A DNA stretch of 64,000 nt, from NCBI RefSeq assembly GCF_008831285.2, contig NC_045149.1, positions 12,092,629 through 12,156,628 on the forward strand, in the 5' to 3' direction. Origin of the DNA: Nymphaea colorata (lineage: Eukaryota; Streptophyta; Magnoliopsida; Nymphaeales; Nymphaeaceae). Within the stretch, counting starts at the first letter, position 1, and the number at the start of each line of letters is the position of its first letter. Shown here piece by piece: positions 1 through 12,757 of the stretch. Position numbers and translations under genes: made by a program. Below the pieces are notes generated by a model, which saw nothing but the letters and a program-made list of their open reading frames with translations, ran no database searches and was not told where the DNA came from.

Positions 1-346
1 ACAGCATCTAGATAGATTTTCTTCACAATTAGATTTACTAATACAAAATAAAGTTCCCTGACTTAAATAGAAATACTGTACTGTATGCATTGTACTGTAA
101 CATCAAGCACCACTTCCTTGTATGCATAAGTGTGTATAAGCATGTATCACTCGAACAGCTATTGGTACAAAGACTGAGTATCATTTCAGAAGGATTGTGA
201 TTGACCTAGATTTACAAATTACATTGAAATGATTTATACATTCAGTTTATAACATCAAGCTCCACTTTGATTTTGTAATTCTTGAGCACCGGCTTGCACA
301 GATATACATTGACATGTATCACCTGGCAAGAGTAGATACTTACATC
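1..346. other. AT-rich intergenic, nothing recognised
   Basis: No coding frame, RNA gene or repeat structure is recognisable here. The stretch ends with the 8-bp target duplication CTTACATC (339-346) of the adjacent MITE. Confidence 0.5.
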
Positions 347-1055
<709 letters not shown>

Positions 1056-1169
1056 CTTACATCTATCTCTAGAACTACCCAAAACAACTACACATGAAAA
1101 AATAACTCAATATAAAGCAGCTAAATAATTTACACAACCTTAAATTTCCTAAAGTCACATGTATGAAAC

Positions 1170-1501
1170 CTATGTCACATGGGTGCTTCTAAATAGCTAC
1201 GACACCCATGTCAATGCTGGTGTTGGTGCTGGTGCTTCTCCAACACAGCACATTCAGTTCGGTCAGCCAAGCCAAGCCAAAACTCACTATTTTACATGTG
1301 CATATAATTAAATTATTTTCAATGCAAAAATTTATATAAAAATATTAATAAATAAGGTTACTAAATAGTTAAATAACTATGTAACAAATGATATATATAC
1401 ATATATACACACGCATATATATACATCCTTGCTGCACCTGCACCTAATTTTTTTTGAAAAATTACCGCATCCACACCCGCACTATGCATCAGGTGACATA
1501 G
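1170..1501. mobile_element. hAT-like MITE, family A copy 2 (short, diverged)
   Basis: A 332-bp element beginning CTATGTCACATGGG and ending GTGACATAG. A perfect 8-bp direct repeat TATGAAAC flanks it at 1162-1169 and 1502-1509. Subterminal motifs are GGTGTTGGTGCTGG-like rather than GTACGGG-like, so this copy is diverged. It keeps an interrupted TA tract (about 1388-1427) in the same position before the right end. It lies only 114 bp from copy 1. It has no coding capacity. Confidence 0.8.
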
Positions 1502-1509
1502 TATGAAAC

Positions 1510-2168
1510 CCAAAATTCCAAGCAAACAAAATTTGTCAAACAGACAAGTGAGGCTCAGTCATCTTACCTTCGCAAATAGTCACCAGCCCCACCACCTGCT
1601 TGCTTCAGATATCATGAACCACCTGGTTTCTTTTCGCCAGCCTGACATCACCATGGCACACAACAAGCCTAGGAATCCAGACAAATTACCTCAGCCACTC
1701 CAAAACAAGAACACGTAACACCAAACCTCAGCAAAGAAGAGGAAAGATAAAGTGATTTGATCAGTAAACCTAGTCATGAAAGTCCATGAAACAGAAAAAA
1801 GCAGAGAAGGAAAGCATGAAAGAAGTTTCAAAATGAAAAGAATTGATATGTGCCCATCATCTAGAAACAGAAGTTAAAGTGGAAAGGCAATGACTTCCAA
1901 CCACCTCTCTCTCAGGTAGTGCATCATACCTTCAACAAAGTGTTATTGGATAGGTTTTCTTGAAAAAAAAGCTATGGTATGAGTATCTAAAAAAAGTTAT
2001 CAAAATTATTTTATGTTTTATACGCACAAACAAAGTGTCCTTGATATTCTGTTTTGTGTTTGATGAAACGGGATGAGATAAAAAAAATCTGGTCATACAC
2101 TTTGTTCAACATTCATCGATTGGTGGATGTCTGGATGACCTTTTTCCCAACCAGATTCCCATAAATTC

Positions 2169-2219
<51 letters not shown>

Positions 2220-3090
2220 AGTCTTTATACTTTATAGTGTTTTCCTCTTGCATATAACCTGGTGATCAGTAAATAAATAAGGCCTACAGCAATTCAATCT
2301 AACTGATGATATTTCTGGTTGGCACCAACCTTTTCGACGTCTAGACCTATGGCTTCAGGTCTAATGAGTCAAGTCCAAGATGTGGCTCCTAATAAAGAAG
2401 TAATCTTTAACTCTTACGCTTGTTAAAGATGATTAATTATCAAATTGATGAGCACCATGAAATATATAAGAAACAAAAGTGCATGCTGTCAACTTAGCAT
2501 ATAAGTATGTATACTAAGTTCATAAGTATCATGAAGTATATAACAAATTGGAAGAAATTTTTATATCAAGTACATGTCAACTTATTATACAGTAACCGAT
2601 TCTATCTCTAAAACTATGAAAAATCAAGAGCTAGTATATTATTAGCATTATGTTGCAGTAGATGCTAGCCGAATTGTATTCAAAAGGCTTTAGTAGATTA
2701 ACACACATATATACAAGTTCTATCATTCAATGCCATGGAAATACTACATCAAGATTGTCTAGAAAATATGCAGTGTGCATTGGAACAGTAAAACATATAC
2801 GTAGATAGACCACGAAGGATCCAATGACCACTTATATACAACAAAGAAAAAGCAGTAAAACCCGTTGAATAGAGCCATCATACAAAGAAAATAAAAAATT
2901 TCTGCGACAAATGATTTCAGAAGTTTACTCTCAACATGTTTTAAACAGTTACATTACCTGCAAAAGTGCGTCCAATCTCAAGATCACTAGGCCGTATATT
3001 TATGCTGAGAACAAAGCATTTTGATTACGCGCTTATCTCGTCTGCTAAGATTGCCTGCAAAAACGTGTACAGGTTGTCCCTTCTCTATCA
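1510..3090. other. Intergenic, (CT)n at 2171-2217
   Basis: No gene recognised on either strand. A clean CT dinucleotide repeat covers 2171-2217. On the - strand a short open stretch at about 2958-3027 ends at a GT donor-like site, but it lacks a start codon and I could not assign it to any family. Confidence 0.4.
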
Positions 3091-3660
3091 GTTATTTATT
3101 ACGCGCTAATACAGTTGCAGCTGGTAAGTTCACATGCAGAGAAGAAGAAAACTGGAGTATAAAAAGAAATAAAATCAGGACCCTTTCGTCACATGTATGC
3201 ACTGGACGAGATACAGGGAGAGAGAGAGAGAAAGAGTCACCTGCCAGCGAAAGCGGATAGGGTTTTATTGCGTTTGCTGCTTCCTCTGGCTGCCGCGCTG
3301 TGCTGTCAAGTGATTCACACGCAGTAGAAAAGGGCGACAGAAGTGAGAGTGAGAGTGAGAGAGGCCTACTTGGAGAGGGGAACAAGAGAGAGAATGAGAG
3401 AGAGAGAGAGACGCTACCTTGCGAGAAAGAGAGGAACGGGAGGCTCGCGGCTGCACTGCTCGGGTGGAGGCGTGGAGCTCTGCTGCGGAGAGGGAGAGGA
3501 GAATGGGCTGCGGCGCGCTGCTGTTCTGCGTGTAAGATGACGCCGCAACCAGCAAGGGAAAAAAATCTCAGCAAAGAAGTCGGACCGACCCCTCGAGGCC
3601 CCACCTTTTGTCACGAAATAAAATCCGGTTCACGAACTTTTCCCATTTTTTGATGGCTCG
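3091..3660 (-). other. GA/CT-rich block, possible 5' leader of a minus-strand gene
   Basis: The + strand is rich in GAGA tracts (3220-3236, 3340-3362, 3386-3412) and is more GC-rich than its surroundings; the - strand is correspondingly pyrimidine-rich. CT-rich tracts are common around plant transcription starts, so this could be the promoter or 5' leader of a gene reading toward lower coordinates. The overlapping ORFs are Ser/Leu-rich or Arg/Glu-rich artefacts of the dinucleotide repeats. No downstream coding exon was identified. Confidence 0.25.
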
Positions 3661-3739
3661 GGATAAATTTTCGAAAAAAAATGAAATTTTTCTCCACTCC
3701 TACCACTTACTTCCACGCCATCAAAATGAATTGGAAAAT

Positions 3740-4095
3740 AATTTCACCGAAATATCCTGATTGGATTCGAATCAGATATATTCTTACTTTATATGTTTTT
3801 TCAGATATTTATACACTTAGATTTGAAATCAGATTCAAATGAGAATAAAGGAAGACATATCCAAATTTGAATCCAATCTGAATCTAAGTTTACATTCATA
3901 TCGAAATCCAAATCTGAATTTTGAACTAAATCTGACCAGTTTCAAAATGTAAGACCATTTGATGTGGGATATTTATTTAAAATTACTGATCCGAATTGAT
4001 TGGATGTGTTTTGAATCCAAATCTGATCGGTTGCTATTTTTTGAATCCGAATCTGATTTGATTTCTTAATCGGATACTGAATTTCCTTTTATTTT
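3740..4095. repeat. Degenerate AATCCGAATCTGAT-type repeats
   Basis: Variants of AATCCAAATCTGA / GAATCAGATTC recur irregularly on both strands. A similar patch with GGATTCGGATTTGGAT motifs lies at 39390-39700. Such motif-dense blocks are common in plant non-autonomous DNA transposons. I could not find clear ends or a target duplication, so the class is uncertain. Confidence 0.45.
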
Positions 4096-4357
4096 CAATT
4101 TTTCAGAAAATTTTGGTTAAATATCAGGTATAAATCATATATATTGGCATCCTTACCAGAAGGATTGAAAGAACAAGGTATGATGGATATGGGTTTTTTC
4201 ATCCTAATTACTGCAAATAAAAATGTCATGATAAAATGGATTGTTAATTTGATGACAAACTCCAATGAAAATAAATGAATAAATGAGTTTTTTGTTTTGA
4301 ATTATGGGGCGTCAACTATATGTGTTGCAAAAAGAATGTCACTAACACCCAAGTTAA

Positions 4358-4588
4358 AATGCATTGGGTGCGGTATCCCAAGGCATCGAAACCAAGTCAT
4401 CTACCCCTAAAAAGATGAGGGGTTGGACGGGGGCTTCCCCCTTTTGGGTAGCTGGAACCCTCGCTTAACTAGAATGCGCATTGGGGCGGTATCTCAAGGC
4501 ACCAAAAGCAAGCTATGTACCCTAAAAAGATGAGGGATTAGATGGGGGCTTCTGCCTTCTGGGTGGTTAGAAACCCCCACTCACCTAG
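4358..4588. repeat. Two-copy tandem duplication, about 115 bp each
   Basis: Unit 1 is 4358-4472 and unit 2 is 4473-4588. Both begin AATGC(G)CATTGGG, contain CCCTAAAAAGATGAGGG and GGGGGCTTC, and end CTAG. They have diverged by point changes. No gene is associated. The rest of 4096-5030 holds nothing recognisable. Confidence 0.8.
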
Positions 4589-5031
4589 AATGAATATTTA
4601 TGTAATCCACCAGCTTTTTATGCAGAAAACTAAATCATCCAGCCGTGAGGTTTAGGATTTGAGGTTTGGGCCGATATTTTAAGCTTATTGAGGAGTCAGA
4701 GCAGGTTTGTGACTCAGTACTTATGGCAAAGGGCTTTTTGAGAGCATAAGGCTTTAGAATGGGATTTATGAGTTTAACATTACATTGGAATATGGACAAG
4801 CTCGGCTGAAGAAAAACATGGATATTATGTGTTACGGACACTAAAAGTTCAGTTAATTCCTTTTCCTTAGTTGGGCAAGTCACAAGTCAAAATATTAAGA
4901 CTTGCAAGTGTGATTTTTTGGTTTAGTTTTACGGTTAAGGTTAGGAGTTATGGTTTATAAGCTCTTAGAGCCGTTTATAGTGGTGATTCCTTCAAAAACT
5001 TGGTTTCCATATAACATTGTGAAAACTTAAG

Positions 5032-5327
5032 GGGCGTTTGGGATAACACCCAAAAGCCTTCTTTGGAGGTAAACAATAATTTTGCCTTCAAAAAACCGTT
5101 TCATGAGCGTTTGGATGACACCAAAAAGAGTTTTGCCAAAACTTGTTTTTGGCAAAACAATTTTTCAAAAGGGAGTGAATAACCTGACACCTTTAGGTTA
5201 TTCACAGAAAATTGTGTCTCGGTCTATTGTTAACAAACACACAAACCAGTTTTTTAAAACTGATTAATTTTTTTTTTAAGTTATTTTTCATAAAACCATT
5301 TTTCTTAGTGTGTCATCTAAATGCTAC
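5032..5327. mobile_element. Degraded MITE-like inverted-repeat element
   Basis: The left end carries GGGGCGTTTGGGATAACACC (5032) and a near-repeat GCGTTTGGATGACACC (about 5107). The right end, read in complement, gives GCATTTAGATGACAC. A perfect 11-bp hairpin (GTGAATAACCT, 5175-5185 with 5195-5205) sits near the centre. The sequence between is A/T-rich and non-coding. No clean target duplication was found, so the superfamily is unassigned. Confidence 0.4.
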
Positions 5328-5472
5328 CTTGATTTTTTTTTAAATTTTGGAAAACTTGGTTCATGACAAAAACCAGGCTTTCAAATTTTGAAGTTTGGTT
5401 TTTGTTTAGATGATAATAAAGAAATTCAAGCAAAAAGGTGAAATTGATGTATGTGGTTCAGCTTGAGAAAGC

Positions 5473-5858
5473 CTACATCCACGAAGAACTCATACAAGAA
5501 AAATGGTTTTCTGAAATAAGATCTGAATGAGAAATTGAAAATGGTTTCTCAAGGTGTCTCTCAGGATTATCAAGTTTCCCAAGCTGGCATGCATAATTTT
5601 CTCTTTCAATTTTGTTAAGCTCCTTTTCCAATCCACCTTTTATGGAACAATATGCTGCGGTGGATGCCATTGCTCCATATTTGGCCTCGGTGCTTGAACG
5701 AGCGACACTATTTTGTTCACACTCCAAACTATAAAATTAGATTCAAAGGAAATGCATAACCCTGAAGTTGGTTGTTGAGTTTGGTTGCATCCTGCCCAAT
5801 CAGAATCGACAAAGGCCCTTAGTTGAAAATTACTTTGAGAGAGTACAAGAAATCTCAT
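5473..5858 (-). pseudogene. copia RNase H fragment
   Basis: Two overlapping - strand frames carry AFVDSDWAGC and, after a frameshift, VARSSTEAKYGAMAS, both hallmark motifs of copia RNase H. The frame changes at about 5640-5730 between them. It is the last domain of the relic. Confidence 0.85.
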
Positions 5859-5999
5859 GTTAATTGTTCGCTTAATATATCAGAGGACTCTTTTGATATT
5901 TTGAAAATGCCCCTATAGAGGTTGCTTCATGAATTGACTAGCATAATTGACCGGATAGGAGATATTTGGACAGGAGAGAGTTAAATATTGTAAGGATCC

Positions 6000-7171
6000 C
6001 AGAACTCATCCATATAGAGTTGGGTCTGAATATGGCTCGCCATGTTGTTCTTGTTCAAAAAAAATTGTGGCAATTATGGGAGTATTAGCAGGCTTACAAT
6101 CCACCACTCCAGCTTTTTCTAAAACAAATTTAGCATATTTGTCTTGGCTTAGGAATAGCCCATGTGAAGTCCAAGTCACTTCAAAGCCCAAAAAATATTA
6201 GAGTCATCCAAAACTCTTGACCAGAAACTCCTTTTTAAGCTGCTGAAAAAACTTCAATCATCATTTTAAAACTTCCAGGGAGAATCATGTTGTCCACATA
6301 TATGATAATACAATGGTGCTGCCAGTCTTGCAAAAAACAAACATAGACGGATCTGCTACACTTGACTGGAAGCCATAATCAAGAATAAATATGCTCAAAT
6401 TGAAAGCCAAGCCCTAGATACCTGTTTAGGGCCATAAAGAGAATGCTTCAATTTCCAGACATAATCACATTTAAAAGAATGTTCGTACTGGGGACTGCTG
6501 CATGTAAACATCTTCACTAAGATTCCCATGCTAAAAACATTTTTTGTGTCAAGTTTCCTCACTTCCCAATCATAAACAACAATAAGGTTGCATTTGATAG
6601 CCTCAGATCTTAGATATGAAGTTGCATAAAAAGGTGTGTTTTGGGAGATCCTCAGCAGTAAGGATTTTAAATCCATGCTACATGTTAACAACCATGTATT
6701 AAGGTTAAATTGGAAGGGGGATGATTCAACCTCAAATCCATGGATATGAGACCGTAAATCACCGCAAATCTCAACTTCACAATGAAACAATCACAGCCCA
6801 ATGGAAAGAATGACCCGAATGTTGAACTGAAAGTTAGCAGGCCAAATGACAGGTGACAAGTCTCATGAAAATAATCCCCCTCTTTTCAACAAGACACATT
6901 TTTAGTTTGTCTAAGGTTCCATCTGTTATCAACTTGGTTTTGAAGACCCATTAGACCCTACTATATTCATGTAAGGTTCATATGGGACGAGCTTACGAGT
7001 TTGATTCTCATTAAGGGCTCTCATTTCTTCATCCATTGCATGTTTCCAGCCATCATGTTTAAGAGCAACATCAACACTGGTGTTCTCTTTAGGAATGTCA
7101 AAATACAAGTCATGAAGGTTATCATACTTAAGATTAGGCTTATGTATTCCAGGAACAGATCTAGTTACCAT
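6000..7171 (-). pseudogene. copia reverse transcriptase, broken frames
   Basis: Reading down the - strand: the entry motif AMDEEMRALNEN (about 7060), LDTKNVFSMGIL (about 6540, normally LDVKNAFLHG-like), LKHSLYGPKQVSRAW (about 6410), the catalytic box at 6289-6300 reading YVDN instead of YVDD, and GFEVTWTSHGLFLSQDKYAK (about 6130-6190). Stops separate these blocks. The Asp-to-Asn change plus the stops make it inactive. Confidence 0.85.
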
Positions 7172-7479
7172 GGTCCGGACAGGTTGAGATGTCTGATCTT
7201 GGATCTCAAAGGTAAAGGCATTGTGTCCATTTTCATGTCAATCCTCATTTTCCTCAACATGAGAGGCCATGACATTATCTTCTTCTTGGGAAGGACCTTC
7301 CCTAGAACAACTTGAGCTACTTGGGCTCATAATAGCTCAAAAAGGATTAAAGACACCATCTTGACTTTGAGGGGTATTGAGTGGGACCTTCTTGTAGGAT
7401 AGAATGTACCTTGAACATGGTTCAGCATTTGAATTTCAGTCTCCTACATTGAAAAATCATCTGAATGCTTCTTAGAAAT

Positions 7480-8400
7480 TTATAATCCTGTAGGGTTTTT
7501 GTAAGGAAAAAAAATCTTCATAGACAACAATGTGCCGAGAGATATAGATTCATCTTGTCCAGGGGTATAAGCATCAATAGTCTTTGTTCGAGGTGTTATA
7601 ACCAAGAAAGATGCACAGCGATGATCGCGGTTCAAATTTACTTTTGACATAGTCCTATAAGGAGGGATAACATCAGCAGCCAAAAGGTCAGAGAAAATCA
7701 TAAGTGGGTTGTTTTCTAAGAAGCTTGTAGTAAGGAGAATCCATTTTTAAAGAGCTAGATGGCAGTATATTGATGAGAAAAATGAGACTAGTGAAAGCTT
7801 CATGCCAAAGTCGTTTAGGAATTTAACAATGAAACCTCAAAGTAATCCCCAATTCAGTCATGTTACTATTCTTGCGCTCAGCCATGCCATTTTGTTTTTC
7901 GGTATAAGGACAAGAAAATTGTTGTTTTGATTCTCAAGGAAATAAGCAAATCATAAATTTTTTTGCTAACAAACTCTCATCCTCCATTTGATTTAAAAGT
8001 TTTGATTCTCTCATCAAAGTGGTGTTCAACGTACGTATGGAAATGCACAAACACTCAAAGAAATCTGATTTTGATTTCAATAGGTACAACCATGTAAATA
8101 TACTAAAATCATCAACAAATGGAACATAATAATTTTAACGAAATGTGAAGCGACAGGGGCTGGTCCCTACAAATTGGAATGAACTTTCTCAAACAAAAAA
8201 GAACTAGGATGCCCACGATCAATGAAAGGCAACCTACAATACTTGCCTAACTGAAAACTACCACAAATGAAAATTTTCAAAACCTTAGATAAAACTCGAA
8301 TCAACTTATTTTGATGAATGTGTCTGAGGACTTCGAGATGAGGATGGCCAAGCCTTTTATGCTGCCGTCCTCTAACCTGAACTTAAACCTACTTGAGAAA
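7480..8400 (-). pseudogene. copia GAG-pre-integrase and integrase, broken frames
   Basis: On the - strand a KRLGHPHLEVLRH-type pre-integrase motif lies at about 8350, HSNL*GPAPVASH at about 8170, SCPYTEKQNGMAERK at about 7880, LPSSSLKMDSPYYKL at about 7740, and the integrase C-terminal stretch ending FFPYKN at about 7490. Stops interrupt several blocks. Each motif matches the usual copia integrase order. Confidence 0.8.
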
Positions 8401-8704
8401 ATACATGCCTCATCCGTGACTAGAATACATGCCTCTGATTATTATGTTGGTGCACCATCGCTGTCTGAGGTGTGGAGGAAATCTTAGACTGAGCATCATA
8501 ACTTTGAAGCATCGATACCACCTCTTGGTAGGACGGGATAGGAGGGTTTAGCATATAGAAGTGACAAAGCCATCATCATACTCACGCTCTTGAGAGGTTT
8601 GACAAAAAGTTGTTAAAAAGAGCTTGCCATATCTCCTTTGATGTGTCTAGGCCAACAATAAGTTAGAAAACTCTCATATAGAGTGTCAAAGATCCATCCC
8701 TTGA

Positions 8705-8938
8705 TCAATCAGTTTGATTTATGCCAAGCAACAAACTGTGGGTTTCATGAAGGTTTTTGAGAGGCTTCATCAACAACTTCAGCAAGAGGAGCAACAATGT
8801 CTCCAGTAATGAAGCCATAGAGATCTTGATCTCAAGATGCGTAACAACTTGAGTTCTCCACAATAGAAAGTTCTCACCATTGAATGTAAGAGACAAAATT
8901 GAATACAGTGAGAATGATTTTACAAAGCACACTAGCAT
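8705..8938 (-). pseudogene. copia gag N-terminal fragment
   Basis: The - strand frame contains LTFNGENFLLWRTQVV, the typical start of copia gag (L.G.NF..W). The remainder of gag up to integrase is not recognisable. Confidence 0.6.
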
Positions 8939-8940
8939 GC

Positions 8941-10249
8941 TTTATATCCAATTGTTCTACTATTTTCTAGTGGAGCTGCCAACAAATCTCATTGGAGGTG
9001 GCCACCGCAATTATCGAAATCACCTACATTGATAGAAATAAAATGGAAAAATATGGTTATACATCCTTAAATCAAATAAATAAATACATAAAATACTATC
9101 CTACTTGGGTGTTAGGTACCTAGTTGTCATCCTATCATGGGTGGCCAGAGGACTGCTAGAAGCCCGAGTCGGCTGAAGGTAGCCATGGAAGTTTTGGCAT
9201 AAGTGGGAACTGCGATAGATATAGAGGGTTTAGAGAGAATAGCAGACGATGAAACTAAGATGTATGGAGAGAGTTTATGGAGAAAACAAAAAGCAAAGTG
9301 GCCAATTGGGTTTGATAAGGGGTTAGACAAGATTTTAAAAGTAATTTCTAATCCGCCCATCATTTGCTGCCTTTGAAGAAACAATGTTATAATAAAAATA
9401 TATGCTAATTTCGCCTAATTTTTTGTGTGCCAGTATGGTTAATAACTAAAATACCCTTAAAAAGAATATATGTAGGACATTTCTTTTTAATAAATTGCCG
9501 GTGTAATATGATTCAATGTCAGTTTGTTACTGACGTAGTGCCAATGTCGGATCTAAAGTGAGCTCAGTGTGTTCTGAGTATTTGTCAGTTTGTTAATGAT
9601 ATGGTGTCCGTGTCATATGAGTCGGATAAAATATCCATCCTTGATTGGTTAATGACATGTTATTGCGTGTGAGTTATTGCCGGTTGGATGCTCATACCAC
9701 TTACTTTGTTATTGATGTGTGTTGCTGTGACAGGAGTTTCATTAGCGTTTAGGTCATACGTTCTTAATTCTCAACTAAAACTACATTTGATATTCTTAAT
9801 TATTTACATGACCATGTAGCTTCAAGTCTTAAGCGAGAAGTCGAGGATGACCTTGCTCTAACTCATCTGTAAGGCAGCCCAACCATGTATGCACAAACTA
9901 TTTTTCTTCACTTGGGCTTGCATGTGATATGCGATGGGTTCAGGCATCCTTTGGCTTTGAGACTTTGAGTTATTTGATTTCAATAAGAACAATTTTGTAT
10001 TTTGTCATAAGTTTGCCCAATAGTTCCTGTCATAGCAACTGTCTTTTGTTGACTGGTTGTTGGTTTTTTTGGTTCAAGTTCGTCTGATATCTCTTCCTCT
10101 CCATGTTCTCTATCCGTGCTGCTCCATTTTCTATCGTTGGAGTCTCTCGGTTTCTCTTGATATACCCTTGAAATCTTGCAGACCTAGGTTCAATGAGAAA
10201 TCGATTAGTGCTCCTCAACTAAAATTTTCATGCCCGACCACCCACTAGA
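8941..10249. other. Intergenic, nothing recognised
   Basis: No LTR of the adjacent copia relic could be matched here. At 9500-9720 the phrase GTTTGTTA(C/A)TGA recurs loosely, too irregular to call a tandem array. No coding signal. Confidence 0.4.
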
Positions 10250-10890
10250 GTGCTGTGGGGACAAATCCTTACCAGCATAAATTTGAGCTTAAGAAAATAG
10301 AGGAAGTGGGCTCTCCCCGTTTGGTGGGAGGAAGAGAGGCATCGACGACCTCTCCTTCTGTTCAACGAGAAAAGGAAGGACCGTCCGGTCCTCCTCCTTC
10401 AACGGCCAGAGAAAAGGAAGGGTACGCGACCCTCCCGGCAACGTAAAATTGACAGGGGGTTCCCTTCCCTACACCGGAAAGAGGCGGAAGGCTTGCCCAT
10501 CTGCCTGGAGTAGGCACCCGATGGTGCCCGCAGGCCGGCGGCAGCACTTAGGTGCCGCTAGAGCAGTGACAGGGAGTTGGGTCTCACACAGGTTCCACGA
10601 AAGTTGAGAGGGAGGGATCAGACATACCGCTCAGTCGGCGACCGCCTGGCAGTGGCCGTCCCCGGTCGTCCATCGATGAGGCGGTGACTCTGCCATGTGG
10701 CGCCTGAAGCTGGTTCCAGCGAGTGGTGCCGGTAGACTCCGCCAAAGGCGAGTGTGAGATTGCTTGGCTGGGTTTGGCAGTATAAGACTGTCATCGGCTC
10801 GACAATGAGTCGGGCCCCGGTCGGCCTGACATTTAAAAACCGGGCTTGCTTTGCTCGACTCAGAAAACTCGAGCTCACTGCTCGGGCAGA
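10250..10890. other. GC-rich island of unknown origin
   Basis: This block is clearly richer in G+C than the AT-rich DNA around it, with short open frames on both strands but no recognisable domain. Its right part (10785-10890) carries GAGTCGGGCC / CCGGGC / CTCGAGCTCACTGC motifs like the hAT-like elements near 32.7-34.8 kb, so it may include a fragment of such an element. It could also be a captured gene piece. Confidence 0.35.
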
Positions 10891-12757
10891 TATATTTTTA
10901 ATATAAAATAATATATGTAAATATAATTAATTATAATAAAATATTACTAAAAAAATTTAAAAAACCAATTACCGAACTTATAACCTGACTTGGTGTCCAA
11001 CCTAAGTTAAGTGCATGCAAGAAAGTAAGGGTAATTTGGTAATTTATTAAAATGTCTTTGCTTTTTTACATTTTTTGTTATGAAATATGATTATTTTAAT
11101 GATTAACCATATTTCACTCTTATACCAATATACAACAACAGCAGGCGGCTAAAAGGAAGGGGCAAAAGAAATGGGTCGGGTCATGTTGTGGATTCAATTT
11201 GTCCTGGATTTATTTAGTTTACCTTTTCCTGTACTTGGGTCGATGTACACGACTAACCTGTTTAATCTTCTTTTTTCGTCTCTTGGGGCTCATTTGAAGA
11301 GATGGAAACTGTACTATAATATAAAACTTTAATTCAAATTTTCTGAATAATTTCATATGAATTAAAACTTTAGTTCCGAGAGTTTAGGGGAAGATATAGA
11401 ACTTTAATACCATTAAATAGGTGGAACTTTAATATTGAAACATTTTTTTTGAGTGTTAGTCCCCATCTCCATCCCCTTTCCTGCATCTCTTCTCAGTTGA
11501 GGTGGCATTCTAGTTCCATCATAAACAAACATGGAACTAAAATACCTAAAACAAAAGTTTCAATCTATCAAACGAAATGGGGTACATGGAAGGTGATGTA
11601 AAACTTCCATAAAAGTGTACCCGATACTAAATATTCCACATTTTGATGCCTGGGTATTTTTTCCCACCGGTACTAAATACTCAACTGGCTTTTCAATGCC
11701 ATACAAACATACGAACCGCATCTACACGAAAAAGAATGTATGGATATGAAAATTGAGTGATTAGTCAAAAGTTCCTATTGCAAAACTGATAAGTTTGCCT
11801 TCTTCAATTTCTAAAATGGTGAGTTGTAGATAATAATGATCCACATAAAATAACTGCATAGCTCAACAATATCATACTTATGTGCATCATTAACCAATGG
11901 GATTGGAAAGCAGACACCAATGTTGCCAATTTAAGTTTATATAGTTGAACAAAGTAATGCACTCGGTGGGTTTTCTACATGATCGGTCCTGTCAGATAGA
12001 AAAACACAGAAAAGGATTAGTCATTGCTGGTGATTTGCTGCTATAAATATAAAAGCAAACATGTTCCTAGTAGACCAATTAAGTATTTTATAATAAATAT
12101 GCATGGTGACAAGTATATGTTACTCGACTCACATTATCTACAAAGTAGTGATTTACTTTGACAGCCATGAATTGAAGTGATTTTACATTTTGTATGGAAA
12201 GTTACCATTGTACGCACTAAAAGCAAATCCCTTTGTTCCTAAGGCAAGACCAACCACTTGGCTTTGAAATGATGCATAAAATATACCATGTCGGACTTAA
12301 GAACTTAAGAATATATGATCGAACATACACAATCAATTTTTTACAAATTGATAATACTTTATCATGTAGTAAGCTCTAATATTTCCTTGTAGCTATTTAC
12401 TTTGTTACATGATATTCTAATAATGACAAATTTTTGATTTGCCACGACCAAAACAAACAAAGTACTTCCACAACAATAGTAGACAGAAATTATAGGACAA
12501 ACAAAAATAAATAAGCCCACCATAGTTGTGAGACTAGATGACTGATGAGGATGTGCCTTGGAAAGGAATGAGACATGTTGAGACAATCGAGGTAGCAAAT
12601 GGCAGATTTTGAAGTGCTCACATACACATGATTCTTCAGTTTTGGTGAAAACTCGAGGCATCTGTTGATGAGGTTCTTTTGAAGAATTTGTTGTTTAAGG
12701 GTTTGCAATTGATTAAGGGGTTTTAAAAAGTGTTCTACCTGATTCATTTTTCTATAA
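10891..12757. other. AT-rich intergenic, nothing recognised
   Basis: No coding signal, RNA gene or repeat was recognised. The last three bases (12755-12757, TAA) are the left target duplication of the next element. Confidence 0.4.

Larger units (their letters stand above)
5473..8940 (-). mobile_element. Decayed Ty1/copia retrotransposon
   Basis: On the - strand the domain order is gag (about 8940-8700), integrase (about 8400-7480), reverse transcriptase (about 7171-6000) and RNase H (5858-5473). Integrase before reverse transcriptase is diagnostic of Ty1/copia. The reading frame is broken by many stops and frameshifts. No LTR pair, primer-binding site or target duplication was recognised on either side, so the ends are domain limits, not true element boundaries. 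The YVDD catalytic box of the polymerase reads YVDN. Confidence 0.85.

Noticed and set aside
2958-3040. Exon-like stretch on the - strand with a GT donor
   Set aside because: No start codon in frame, no recognised family and no following exon; left as a remark only.
3092-3604. 170-codon - strand ORF and its overlapping + strand ORFs
   Set aside because: Composition is driven by GA/CT dinucleotide repeats; no domain, and open frames exist on both strands at once.
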